From the NCBI RefSeq assembly GCF_918797505.1, contig NC_092802.1, forward strand, positions 20,109,883 through 20,173,882: a DNA stretch of 64,000 bases, in the 5' to 3' direction. The DNA comes from Bemisia tabaci. Taxonomy: Eukaryota > Arthropoda > Insecta > Hemiptera > Aleyrodidae. The notes under the pieces were generated by a model that was not told where the DNA came from, did not search any database, and worked only from the letters and a program-made list of their open reading frames with translations. A program made the translations under genes and the position numbers. Of this stretch, positions 10,667 to 20,618 are shown piece by piece (position 1 is the stretch's first letter; every line of letters begins with the position of its first letter).

Positions 10667-11147
10667 GGAAACTTTTCAGGCAAACCTGAATTCAGTATCT
10701 CAAACCATTTCAAAATGGCGTCCGGTTAAAACTCAAGATGGCCGAAAATTGACACCGGTTATTGTCAATGGATTTGTGGGAAAATCGGTATCTATGGGTA
10801 TTTCGTAGAAAAAGAACTTTGAAGTCAGATTTTCGAAAAAACAACAAATTTCCAAGATGACCGAAAATTGGTGTATTTTTTTAAATCTAACTTCAAACTT
10901 GTTAAGCTCGTGCCAAAATACCCCCAAGTCCCGAGTTTCTGAATTTTCGGCCGTTTTGGAAATTTGTAGTTTTTTAGAAAATCTAACTTCAAATTTATTT
11001 TTCTCCTACGAAATACCCATTGATACCGATATTCGCGCAAATCCACTGACAATAACTGGTGTCAATTTTCGGCCATCTTGAATTTTAATCGGACGCCATT
11101 TTGAAGTGGTTTGAGATACTGACCTCGGGTTTACCCGAAAAGTTTCC
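10667..11147. repeat. Foldback repeat (481 bp)
   Basis: The left arm begins GGAAACTTTTCAGG and the right arm ends in its near-inverse. Mirrored blocks include CAGTATCTCAAACCA, AAAATGGCGTCCG, GATGGCCGAAAATTGACACC and ATGGGTATTTCGTAG. The loop centre is near 10905. It is non-coding; the small open frames on both strands come from the palindrome. Confidence 0.75.
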
Positions 11148-11173
11148 GCTTTTATGTTCTTCGAACGAGATAT

Positions 11174-11285
11174 CACAAAGTGGGTCTTCCCAAGCGAAAT
11201 AATAATTGGGTTCCGTCCCTCCTCCCCCCTCCCGGGGGTTCCCCGAAAAATTTAAGGGGGACCAGAAAGTAGCTCCCTTTGACCT
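11174..11285. repeat. Right member of inverted repeat pair
   Basis: Inverted, somewhat diverged counterpart of 9608-9715 (GGGTTCCGTCCCTCC and AGCTCCCTTTGACCT are the mirrored landmarks). Confidence 0.65.
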
Positions 11286-11366
11286 GGGAACATCCCTCAA
11301 GTTGCAAAACTTTGCCTCGATTAGGTAAAAATTTAGAGGGGATGGAAGGGACTTCGGATCACCCTG

Positions 11367-11520
11367 TATATCGCACGAATTTCGCTATAAATATTTTAAA
11401 GTCAATTTCCTATACATTGACACATTTTTTACATATCACACGATTTTCGCCGTATATTTTGAAGGCGATTCCACAATATTTACACATTTCTTCATATATC
11501 ACCCCAGTTTCGTGTGTGTG
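11367..11520. repeat. Diverged tandem repeat, about 70-bp period
   Basis: Two full units and a partial third. Each has CATATATC/CATATCAC, then TTTCGC, TATATTTT or AAATATTTTAAAG, then ACACATTT. It immediately precedes the non-LTR fragment. Confidence 0.6.
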
Positions 11521-11536
11521 TATGTGTAGCAACACA

Positions 11537-12067
11537 TTTTTACTTAATGATGGCTCGCCCACCCACCTCTCCTCTGCCACACGCTCTTTCTCTGCCATTG
11601 ATCTCTCTCTCTGCTCTCTTAATGTTGCCCCCACAATAACATGGATGGTTCATGATGATTTATGTTCATCAGATCATTTTCCCATTTTCATAAAAATAGG
11701 TCCTGAGACACCTAGAACCAAGAAGAAAAAATGGGTGGTAAATAAAGCTGATTGGGAATTGTTCAAGAATTCGATTAATGTAAACCCTGAGAATAATCAA
11801 AGCCCTCAAGATATGCTCTCTCATCTCTCTGATCAAATGCTACACGCTGCTGCCGTCTCCATTCCTCAAACTTCCACAGAAATTTCAAAATTTCCCGTTC
11901 CCTGGAAAACTCTTCAAGAAACTAAATTTAAAAATTTAAAATTGCCTAGTCCCCGACGTAAATAGCCCTAGATGCTGATCGTCGTTAAATAAATTAACTA
12001 ACTAACTACATTATATCCTAGATGCTGATCGTCGTTAAATAAAATTAACTAACTAACTAACTAACTA
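11537..12067 (+). mobile_element. Truncated non-LTR retrotransposon: endonuclease end joined to 3' tail
   Basis: An open frame (11537-11965) encodes the end of an apurinic-like endonuclease domain, with NDGSPTH, SAIDLSLCS, then W and the motif SDHFPI. The DGSPTH...SAIDL...SDHFP series is typical of the C-terminal part of the endonuclease of Jockey/CR1-like elements. About 95 more codons follow and stop. Almost directly after the stop come two copies of the 3' terminus CCTAGATGCTGATCGTCG followed by TAAATAAATTAACTAACTA-type simple tails (about 11969-12067). The reverse transcriptase region is absent, so this is an internally deleted and 5'-truncated copy. Not functional. Confidence 0.75.
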
Positions 12068-12189
12068 TTCTTATATTTTGCCAACATTCATATCTTTAGT
12101 GACAAACGGTCATTCATATGCATAGGTATAACTGTCAATTGCGATCGCAACAGTAAGAACGTAAACATCTTCTGTACGCTATACTACCG

Positions 12190-12685
12190 GCCACTTCTCA
12201 TTATTTTTTAAAATTTATTGCTTTTCTTTCTCATTAAAATGTTCCTCAATTGTTTTCTTTCTATTCTATTTTTTGTTTTTCTTTTTTCTCTTATTTTATT
12301 CCTACTCATTTATTTTCCTCTATCCCTTTTAATTTTTTAATCTTATTCCCTTTTTCTTCATTATTATATTATGCTTCACTTATAGAATTTTCTTTAGTAG
12401 TTTCTTTAAACCAAAAATTTATAGAATTATCTAATTAATTTTCACCTTTTTCTTATTCATCTCTGTTTCTTAAATTGTTTGTTCTGCTTCTTTATTTTGT
12501 ATTTTTTTACAAACCATCATTTCAACTTTTTCCCCTTCTTTTTCTCTATTTTTTCATTCTCTTTCGTTTTTTCCCTTTTTTTATTATATTGTTATCCATT
12601 ATTGTTTCTATTTCTTTTATTTTAATTTTTCCTCTTCCTCCTGTCTCTCTTTAAAATGTTCACTTTTTTTAATTTTCCGTTAGAA
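12190..12685. repeat. Low-complexity T/C-rich tract
   Basis: About 500 bases of strongly pyrimidine-biased sequence on the plus strand (TTTTTCTT, TTCATTC and similar), with purines rare. No coding or structural element beyond the strand asymmetry. Confidence 0.8.
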
Positions 12686-12689
12686 TGAA

Positions 12690-12800
12690 GAGGCTCGCAG
12701 AGCGAGTCGCGTAGCAAGCGCGGAGCGATTGCTTCGGGATTTAAGGGGCGGCGCCCTTTGGCCGGCTGTGACGGCTCCCTATAGCGAGCCCGGAACAGCT
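12690..12800. repeat. GC-rich patch with GAGCGAAGCG-type words
   Basis: Short GC-rich block (GGCTCGCAGAGCGAGTCGCG; GGGGCGGCGCCC) inside AT-rich surroundings. Similar in style to 30785-30905 (GGGGGCTCCGCCCCC), 25115-25190 and 56862-56885. Probably debris of a repeat family; not typed. Confidence 0.4.
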
Positions 12801-13044
12801 AGTACATTTATATCATTATTACGGTGCAATTAATTGGGTCTTCGTTCTGAAGAGCCGTCCGATCGATTTCTTTGGTTTTGGATCAGAACGGAAGCAACTA
12901 ATGTGAATGTCTAGCCTGGAACAATAATAAAATAAAAAAATAAAAAAATTAAAATTTGCTCTTGGGTGTCCTTGGCTTCTTCGATCCCAGAGAAAATCAT
13001 CTGTCAATGACAGTGAAAATTTGCCAGTACAGACACAAACTTAC

Positions 13045-13295
13045 CAATTTTTCCCTCTCTCCGGGGGTCTCCAGTTGCGTTTCTAGTTTGGTAAAGTCCG
13101 TGACCGTCCTGATCGGCAAGTCGAAGCATCCATCCTCCACCCCACACGAGCATTCCACGTTGGGATTGGATGAACGTTTCGCAATTTCTCTCAGACCAGT
13201 TCCGAGAGCACTGACGTCGCTTTGGAGAGCGTCTATTTTAGGGCCAAACTTCAGAATAGCGTCTACTTTGTGACTAAGCTCTGACATCTTCTCTA
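13045..13295 (-). CDS. DUF4806-like gene, second visible exon
   Basis: On the minus strand the acceptor TTTTACAG ends at 13296 and the donor TTG|GTAAGT starts at 13044, giving a 251-base exon. It starts at the second base of a codon and ends on a codon boundary. The first phase fits the exon at 13962-14205, whose last base is a single codon base, and the last phase fits the exon at 9007-9175. The peptide has a helical, coiled-coil-like start (KMSELSHKVDAILKF, then PKIDALQSDVSALG). A cysteine-rich CSCGVEDGC follows, then LPIRTVTDFTKLETQL and GEREKL. The last part matches my memory of the start of the DUF4806 domain (F/LP-x-T-x-x-x-x-x-L-E-x-x-L-x-x-x-x-x-R-x-x-L). A second GTAAGT at 13320 is too close to the acceptor to belong to the same intron. 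Confidence 0.7.
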
Positions 13296-13961
13296 CTGTA
13301 AAATATGACAAACAACTTACGTTAAGATTTTGATTGACAAAGTAGGTGTTTCGAACAATCAATTAAAGTCCGACTAGGTGCTGCAAAGTTGTAATCGAAT
13401 TAGATTAAAAATTCGAGAAAATTTCCGTTCATCAACTGGTGAACAGTATAAAATCAAAACAGCAACAAACTTACATTGCAAGAATATTTAAAAGAGCAAT
13501 GTTCGACCACCCTCTCCTGTAAGCACTCCGGGAGCCAACCATCCCTCTTTTTGAATCATGTAAGATTGGCGCTCCCCCCCCCCCCATATTTCGCCTCGCA
13601 GGAGCGAAACGGCAGCAAACTAACGCATAGTATCAATAGAATATCTCAAAGTAAGGATAGATATTTTTTTGTTTCAAAATGTAAGTTTACACCAGGATTT
13701 CTTAAAGCCAGAAATATGTATCGTAATATTCTTTTCGTATATGTTTTTCAAAATGAGAAGCTTACGTAAGCATAAACTTGACCCCACCCCCTTCTTTTTA
13801 CATTGGATCCCGTAAGGGGCGCTCAGCTCCCCCCTCCCCCCTCTCGTTTCTCCGGTAATACGTAAACGGCTCACACAAGGCTCTAAATATTTTACACTTA
13901 CATGTGAAATTGGGAAATCAGATAAAAGAAATAGTCTCGGTGTTTTTAAAATGGCTTTTAC
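13296..13961 (-). other. Intron of the DUF4806-like gene
   Basis: 666 bases between donor GTAAAA (13961-13956) and acceptor ACAG (ending at 13296). Contains a poly-C run near 13570 and nothing else that I recognise. Confidence 0.55.
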
Positions 13962-14205
13962 CTAAAAGAAAACGTTCTAAAGGTGCGATTTCATCATGTT
14001 TATACTCACACAACACGTTATATATGCCACCACTAGAGTTATTAAATTTGGAATGTTTCGATGGCGAGATTGTCACATGCTGAGTGTGGGTTAACTCATA
14101 ATCGCCGCCGCGAATGGTGTTGGCAAATGCATTGTCCAAATTTACTCCAGGCAGCAGTCCGCGGCCATACCGCTTGTTTTCTAATGGGGTACTGGTACTC
14201 ATCAT
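13962..14205 (-). CDS. DUF4806-like gene, first visible exon
   Basis: On the minus strand the acceptor TTTATTCCAG ends at 14206 and the donor TTTTAG|GTAAAA follows 13962. The exon is 244 bases with phase 1 at its end, and joins 13295 to give an in-frame GTA codon. It encodes an ENKRYGRGLLPGVNLDNAF stretch, then GGDYELTHTQHVTISPSK and GIYNVLCEYKHDEIAPLERF. The exon opens with two methionine codons just after the acceptor. Translation could in principle begin here, but earlier exons are more likely because the acceptor is strong. The region before the DUF4806-like part has no domain I recognise. Nothing suggests decay: no stops or frameshifts across three exons. Confidence 0.65.
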
Positions 14206-14481
14206 CTGGAATAAATGAGAACAACTTTCATTAGTCGAAACATATTTTGTTCGCCGTAACAGCTCGGGACAGCTCGCAACAATGGTATTTTTTTTTCGAA
14301 TTCAGTTACTGCTAAGATGGCGTGGCTTTTTTTTATTCGGTTCATAACGCAACCTGGCAATGTTATTGACTTTGTCACGGAACATTCGCACACCGCTTCC
14401 GGAGCACGTACGAGTAAAGGTACGGAACCTTATTAGGCGCGTCTTTCCAGAGCGCCTGGACACCGCAGAAAGACGCCGATG

Positions 14482-14629
14482 AATCGGACTGCATTTTGCA
14501 ATTTGGACCTGTAAATTCTTATTAAAAACATTAAAAAACACTTGTGTGCATAAGGAAACTAATGGTACATACGTTGTTTTTAAACCGGGCCGGAATTTAT
14601 AGGTCCAAATTGCAAAATGTAGTCCAATC
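14482..14629. mobile_element. Palindromic MITE (ATTGGACT ends)
   Basis: A 148-bp foldback with ends ATCGGACTGCATTTTGCAAT and near-inverse, and a conserved internal CATAAGGAAACTAATGGTAC. A related, internally duplicated copy is at 52760-52990. Confidence 0.65.
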
Positions 14630-14734
14630 TACCTGATGCTTTTGCGTGGGAACGGCACCTTAGCGGTAGATAGACGCTGCGGAAAACGCCGATGCAGGAC
14701 CAGAGACAAGAGACCCTCCACTAGTATCTTGGCC

Positions 14735-15000
14735 ATTGTGGAAGCTTTTACTTTCGGGACTTCAGCATTCTATTGTTGACTTACCTACATGGTTGATGTT
14801 TAACAACGTGTTGGCAGTTTCGTTTTCCAAACAAGCCGAAGTTTGGGAAACTTGTTTGGCTCATGACGTCATCCGAAGCTCATCATCGACCATGTAGGTA
14901 CCTAAGTCACCAGCCGAAACTAGGGCGATGACTGTTGCTCCCTAGTAATTGTCCATGTCCATAAGGAATTGCTGGAACCCCGAAAGTAAAAGCTTCCACC
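14735..15000. repeat. Foldback repeat
   Basis: Left GTGGAAGCTTTTACTTTCGG and right CCGAAAGTAAAAGCTTCCAC are exact inverses. The inner blocks TTACCTACATGG / CCATGTAGGTACC are also mirrored. Confidence 0.7.
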
Positions 15001-15531
15001 TGTCGCTAGGAGGCCAGTGGAGGGGAGGGTTTCTTGTCTCTGTGGAGGACGCTCCGATCTGTCGCCAACAGAGCGCGCAGTGCGGCGTCCTTATGGACGA
15101 TGCGGACAAAAATCGGTAACAGACACTTAACTTTAAATAATGAAGATAATAGCACCGACATAGGAAAACTCTGTGGCACTGTCAAAGTAAAACACTCGAG
15201 GAATAAAAAATGTTATATCTCAGGATTTTTTGCGTATTTTCGAGAAAAGTTCATTTGAAGTTGGCAACATGTTAACAATGTAAAAGCAACGTGAAACGCC
15301 CAAACTTTAACTTCAAATATCTCTGATAGTCGCAAAAAGTCGCAAGATCTTTTGCGTTGAATTGAAGTTGGATATTTGAGTATTAAGAAAATGCCAACCA
15401 CTCAGAGCATTTTGCGTTTCAAGAGAGAAACCTTCGTTTGAAGTTGACGTCTTTTTCCCGTGTATTTCCCGTGGGCCAGTGTTTTTCGACCCATTTCCCG
15501 CCCACTCTACCCAAATTGGAAAAAGCGTTCA

Positions 15532-15612
15532 AGCCCATAAGCGCAAATCCTCCAAGTCGACAGCCCAAAAGCGCAAATGGGACTATATTTGCGCTTTTGG
15601 GCTGTCAATTCG
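15532..15612. repeat. Clustered short motif, left cluster
   Basis: Four copies of a 15-20 base word related to GCCCATAAGCGCAAAT, in both orientations. The last two form the palindrome GCGCAAATG...ATTTGCGC. Mirrors the cluster at 16322-16425. Confidence 0.6.
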
Positions 15613-16321
15613 AGGGGCATCGGCCTGATCGATACATCGATATAATCGGAGAAAGCTCGTGTTGAATGTGGGCTGAGATTCCCAATGCCCTTTCTCCAAC
15701 AACCACGAATGGGGCAGAAATATTTCATCATCATTTCAAAAGTAACTTTTATGGGCCACACCTTCACGTTTGCTACTTCCTTGAAACTTTAAGAGATGTA
15801 TATACAAGCAGAAACTTATGTTAAAATTCGAAGTGTCCGAAACCCACCTCTTAAATGTAAGAAAGAAACTCAAAAATTAATGTTCTTACTGAAAACATAC
15901 GATGAGCTTGTCAGCAATGAATTATCTACAATTCAGTTTTTGAAAAAAGTTGGCATGAAATTCCAAGGCAAGCGCTTGTAAATAGTTTCCATCTATATAT
16001 TCGACGCAAACTTTCGCTAAAGTGTAAGGCTCACCTCAACAAACTCAGACCGATTTAGAAAAATAATATAAATAAGGCAGGGGGGTGGGGAAGAGATCCC
16101 AGGTTTCGCTTTTTGCATGCACAAGTCAAAAGCAGAGCCTGGAAACTTTTTGACAACCGAACCTTATCAATCATCGATTTTTCACTGATTTGCATTCTTC
16201 TGGACTAAACTACCAAGGAAAAAAAGGTGAATAACGTTGCGCCATTTTCACGCTTCTGCTTTTATTCCTCCCTTTAATGACGCTCCATTCGATATAGGTA
16301 TCGAAATTCTGGTCGATTATT

Positions 16322-16425
16322 TCATTTGCGCTTATGGGCTATGAATAATTCCGCATTTGGGCTGTCGCATTTGCGCATTTGGGCTGTCGATTTCGGAAAT
16401 TTGCGCTTATGGGCTGTCACCGGAA
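16322..16425. repeat. Clustered short motif, right cluster
   Basis: Four copies of TTTGCGCTTATGGGCTGTC or TTTGCGCATTTGGGCTGTC in direct order. Together with 15532-15612 these look like subterminal binding sites of the enclosing TIR element. Confidence 0.6.
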
Positions 16426-16844
16426 AAAGTTTTGAGCGAAAAATTTGGAAATGAAGCATTATTGTGAGTCAGAAATATCTTTAAGATGACTAACTCCAAA
16501 AAAAATATTCAGATGTCGAGTTGTGAATTTTTGATTTTTGTCCACAGAGGGCCGCACTGTGCCGCGTTGCCGCCTCATGACGCCGCGGAAAGACGCGCCT
16601 AAGGTTCCTTACCTTAAGTGAAACGCGGGTATGCTAATCCCCCATTCAAGCACCCGAAATCGATAAAGCACTCCGTTCCGTTCGTTTCGTTTCAGCATTG
16701 GCGGGAAGTTTGGATAAAACTGACAATTTGCAATATTCGACTCTCATTGGTCCAATGGCTCCCTGTGCAAGATTGAATTTTCGACTTCTTAAAATTTGAT
16801 TTAACATTCGAGCCTCCTGTTAAAAAATATTCCCTCATACTTGT

Positions 16845-17596
16845 ATGTATGTATAAAGTCGCTTTTATAGCGCTCTTTGGCGCTCTGCGACCCCTAGCCG
16901 CCAAAGTCCCCTATCCTCCCAAAGCCCTTCAGGGAGTTGACAAACCCTCATTTCTTCTAAAATCCCCTGTCGCCACCCTTTCACTGGGCGTCCCCTTCGT
17001 CTCCTTCCAGGAGGAACCCAATCAAACAACTTCTTTGGCAGCCTTTCGTCCGTCATTCTATTGACATGACCATACCAGACAAGCTGTCTGGTCATGACGT
17101 CGAATATGATGTCATTTTCGACTCCCATGATCTGACGCACTCTTTCATTGCGGACCCGATCTCTCCTAGAAATTCCAGCAGACCTCCTCCAGAAATCCAT
17201 CTCCGTTGCTCTTAGCATCCCCTTTGTCCGCTCCTTCAGCTGCCAAACTTCACATCCATATGTAAGAATACTCTTGACTACAACGTCGTAAATTCTCCTC
17301 TTGTTCTCCTTGGAAATCCGAGGGTCCCAGAGGATTCCATTTAACATCGCTGTAGCCTTCCTTGCCAGGGTGTTTCCTTCCTTAATCGCTTGATCAGTTC
17401 TTCCATCCTGGGTCAACCGCACTCCCAAGTACTTATAGTGCTCGCAGCCTTTGATCTGCTGCCCATCCTCCAACTCAATGCTTTGCTGATCACCGCCAAA
17501 AGTCATCTTCTCAGATTTGGATATGCTGACTTCCAGACCCCACTTCCGATACTCTTCTACTAACTTGCGCATCAGGTATTCCGCGTCGTCTTGATC
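16845..17596 (-). mobile_element. RTE-like non-LTR retrotransposon fragment (end of reverse transcriptase)
   Basis: A 235-codon open frame on the minus strand (16865-17572, open upstream to a TGA near 17594) covers the C-terminal part of a reverse transcriptase. It begins just after the catalytic YADD region. Landmarks are RKLVEEYRKWGLEV, KYLGVRLTQDG, SILTYGCEVWQL, EMDFWRRSAGISRRDR, RQLVWYGHVNRM and the Arg-rich RRRRGRPVKGW ending. This arrangement is typical of RTE-clade elements. The downstream 3' region has a short CATA repeat (near 16847-16860). The N-terminal endonuclease and most of the polymerase are missing. The frame is intact, which suggests a fairly recent insertion. Confidence 0.8.
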
Positions 17597-19257
17597 TCAT
17601 ACTTAATTTTACAAAAATCGGTTGGAACAGGAGCTGAGGTAGCATTTTTGGCCTCGTCCTCCATCTTCAATACCTGCATTTTGAAAATTTGATTGAAAGT
17701 TCTAGTCTTTCGTTAAGAAGTACCCACTGACGTAGAGTTTCAATAAAATTGATGGAACAGGAACCAGCATTTCAGACTATGTTCACCGTAGAACCGTCCA
17801 TAAATTACGTAATGCACTTTTTCGGCGTGTCTGACCCCCCCCCCCCCCTCCCCCCAACATCTAAAACTAGTCGTGGATTTGTTTAGAAGCGCCGGATTGC
17901 GACGTTGCCAATTTTTAAGTGAAAACCTTCAAAAATTCATAACACCGCTGCGTCTCAACGGAGTTCAATTACCTTGTTTTAAATTTTCCTCTTAAATAAA
18001 AATTGCCAATGGTGTATAGATTTTTGGGGTTTACTTAGCACTGGGCGGTAATCATGCGGGTTTCGCAGTTTTTGGTGAATATACAAATTTAGTTTTTACT
18101 ATCCTATAATCCTAGAGTCAACGAAAACTGGACGAAACCAGTCTAAATGAAAGCCCTCACACCTTTCTAATGAACGCAAGATGATCCCGGAGAAACGTCT
18201 CGTTTCTACGCTACGCGACCGTTCAAAGTTGAATCATTTATATGAAATCTGGAATAAATAAATAAATTAAAAGCAATAAGACGTCTGACTTGGGCAGTTA
18301 ATTTTTCTTAGGCAGCTCGGTTGCGACGTTGCCATTGTTCATAGGGAAAACCTTTTAAGATCCATTAAACCTGCGTATTTGAACTGATTTAAATTAACTA
18401 TTTTTTTAAAACATTTTTACTCTTAAAGAAGTCTTTTTGATGGTGAAAAGGTGCATGGGTGTGCTCGGCATTAGGCGGCATTTGCGCTACTTTACCGGCT
18501 CTTCGCTGATATTTTCTGTAAAAAAAAAAACGGTGTTTGCATTTTTCTTTGGTATATAATGCCAGAAGTCAAATTAATTTTTTTTGGAGGATGAATCATT
18601 AGAATTACCTTTCTAATGCCCGTATAAATTAAAAAAGCCTTTTGCAAAATTGATATTGTTGCAATTTTTTAACTATTGCAGGTTTAAGCCAAAGCAAAAT
18701 CTGGGCCCAAAATTGACAAGGTTCTGTTTTGATTATTCCATTGTTAGTATTTTTTTTTCCTCCTCAAAATTTATTGTTTCTTCTGAAAGCTCTAATTAAG
18801 ATTAAAATTATTCTTAAAAAATTCATTTAATTGGTTTGAATACGCCAGTTTATGAATTTTTGAAAGATTTCTCTTTAAATAATGACAACATCGCAAACCG
18901 GCAGCCGAAAGAAAAAACTGTTGTTTTTTTTGTTGTAATAAATGGATAAGCGAGAGCTCTACTACATGAATTACGGAACGCCGTATAGCTCTATCAGCGG
19001 TTCCCGATTGCATGTAATGCCGGAATCACATGCCGCAATCATATTCAGCGTGTGATTGCGGCATAAACGACTTTGACCAACGCATGTCGCATGTCGGAAA
19101 CCAGACGTTTCCTCCGGCTGATCTCGCGCTCGTTAGAAATTTGAAAGACTGAGCTTTCAGTTAGGGAGGTTTTATGGTTCAGATATCGTCAACTCCAAGA
19201 TTTTAGGAAAATAAAAACTGAATTGTGTTCACTAAAAACTGATAAAACCGTGTTGCC
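17597..19257. repeat. Diverged direct duplication (about 425-bp period) and spacer
   Basis: 17885-18110 and 18310-18530 share blocks in the same order (GATTGCGACGTTGCCA / GGTTGCGACGTTGCCA; GTGAAAACCTT / GGGAAAACCTT; GGGCGGTAATC / AGGCGGCATT). A half copy of the CCGTCCATAAATTACGTAAT repeat with a poly-C tract lies at 17792-17846. 19031-19066 is a small perfect hairpin (ATGCCGCAATCA arms). No genes seen. Confidence 0.5.
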
Positions 19258-19421
19258 CTTCTCACACGATCATTATGAGCTATCAATATGGCGAGATCAT
19301 GAATGCGCGCGCAGCTTGTACGACCAATCACAGCTCTTCGAGTCATCAATACAGAGCGGCGCTGCTCTATATTGATGAGCAAGTTGCTCCATTTTAATAG
19401 CTCATATTGATCGTGTGAGAA
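19258..19421. repeat. Foldback MITE (TTCTCACACGATCA ends)
   Basis: 164 bp with inverted ends TTCTCACACGATCA and TGATCGTGTGAGAA plus mirrored ATGAGCTAT and AATAT blocks. No clear target duplication. Confidence 0.65.
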
Positions 19422-19757
19422 CCCCTTTCGAAAGCCGCCCAGTGCCAATATAAGTAAACCGCGTGGACACACTTTAGGCATGGGAACGGAGCTCCCCTGT
19501 CTTTACAATCGTTCCGCTGCTACGGCTATTTAATTCCCTATGTCTATGTGTCTCTAATCATCCGACAATATCCCTTAGCTCTTCCGTTAGGCTCCTCATT
19601 TAACAGAGGAAAAACATTCAAGTGGAACCACCCACAAAGCTCTCAAAATAATTTCTAAGAGATGGCGTCACGGTTGCTTATCTCAAAACATGCCAGTTTT
19701 TGTCACTCCCCATTAATGTGTGAAGTCAGGATTTTTTTTTCAAATTTCTGAACGTTA

Positions 19758-19983
19758 CACTGAAAAAAAGTTATGTTGTCACAAACCAGAATTTCTGGTT
19801 GTATTTCACAACCAGATTTTCCGGTTGATTTAACCAGAATTACAGTTGACTCAACCAGAATTTGGTAGAGTCAACCAGACGTCTGGTTGAGTCAAATGTA
19901 ATTCTGGTTGAATCAACCGGAAAATGTGGTTGCGAAATACAACCAGAAATTCTGGTTTGTGACAACAGAACTTTTTTTCAGTG
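19758..19983. mobile_element. Palindromic MITE with CACTGAAAAAAA ends (226 bp)
   Basis: Both arms consist largely of repeated AACCAGAATTTCTGGTT-type words and pair throughout. Ends CACTGAAAAAAAGTT and inverse. The length nearly equals the 227-229 bp CACTGG family, but the interior is unrelated. Flanks show at most a TA match, not a long duplication. Confidence 0.75.
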
Positions 19984-20128
19984 TACTACAGAGAAAATAT
20001 CCTCAGGATTATGCAGCTACGATATGTTAACCTTGAATGAAAATTAGTATCGGAAAATATGCACGCCGTAATGAGTATCTTCACTTTATGGCTTATTCAT
20101 CAAACGGCCCGCGCGGGCGGACGTGCCA

Positions 20129-20487
20129 CACGGAGCAAAAAACTTCGTGCGTGGGACCCGAAGTTTAGGTCACATGGATCTCTGAAGTTTTCGAATTGAG
20201 CATCTGAACACTTTAGGTCCAGCTGCTGAGGTTTCGATCACACATCTGAAACTTCAGTTCTTACATCTTAAGCACTTCGGTTTTCACATCCGAACAACTT
20301 CGGTTCTCACATCCGAAAAACTTCGGTTCTCACATCTGAAGTACTTCAGATCTAAGAACTGAAGTTTCAGATGTGTGATCCGAACCTCGACAGCTAGACC
20401 TTCAGTGTTCAGATGCTCAATCTGAAAACTTCAGAGATCCATATGACCTAAACTTCGGGTCCCACGCACGAGTTTTTTTTCTCCGTG
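20129..20487. mobile_element. Palindromic MITE (CACGGAG ends), copy 1
   Basis: 359 bp with ends CACGGAGCAAAAAACTTCGT and near-inverse CTCCGTG. The interior has repeated ACTTCGGTTCTCACATC units. The second family member is 44506-44814. Confidence 0.75.
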
Positions 20488-20618
20488 CACATGTCTTACA
20501 AAAATCACGATACTCCATCGAGAATAGCGGACTCAGGCACCGATTGTTTCGGCTCGGACAACAGTTCGAATACCCCACTTCCGAGAGTCGGTGCAGTTCG
20601 ACGGCTATTCTTTCTCTC

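Larger units (their letters stand above)
9176..13044 (-). other. Large intron of the DUF4806-like gene
   Basis: Joins the exons at 13045-13295 and 9007-9175 by GT-AG ends with matching phase 0. It is 3.87 kb long and filled with inserts: the inverted pair 9608-9715/11174-11285, the foldback 10667-11147, a 70-bp tandem repeat at 11367-11520, a non-LTR fragment at 11537-12067, a T/C-rich tract at about 12190-12680 and a GC-rich patch at 12690-12795. The remainder (for example 9716-10660) shows nothing I recognise. Confidence 0.6.
14415..16620. mobile_element. TIR element with interrupted left arm
   Basis: The left end GGAACCTTATTAGGCGCGTC (near 14425) is matched by the inverse of 16590-16615. 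The next arm segment (GCGCAGTGCGGCG and GGACAAAAATCG, near 15080-15115) is matched inside the right end at 16535-16580. In the left arm these two parts are separated by about 0.6 kb of inserted sequence (MITE 14482-14629, foldback 14735-15000). The interior carries clusters of a GCGCAAATGGGCTGTC-like motif near both ends. No transposase gene remains. Confidence 0.5.

Noticed and set aside
13296..13362. Extra exon ending at a GTAAGT (13320)
   Set aside because: The distance to the next acceptor would give a 25-base intron; the longer intron from 13961 fits in phase instead.
19758..19983. CACTA (EnSpm) transposon based on the CACTG tip
   Set aside because: CACTA elements should show 3-bp duplications and a longer conserved subterminal region; neither is visible here.
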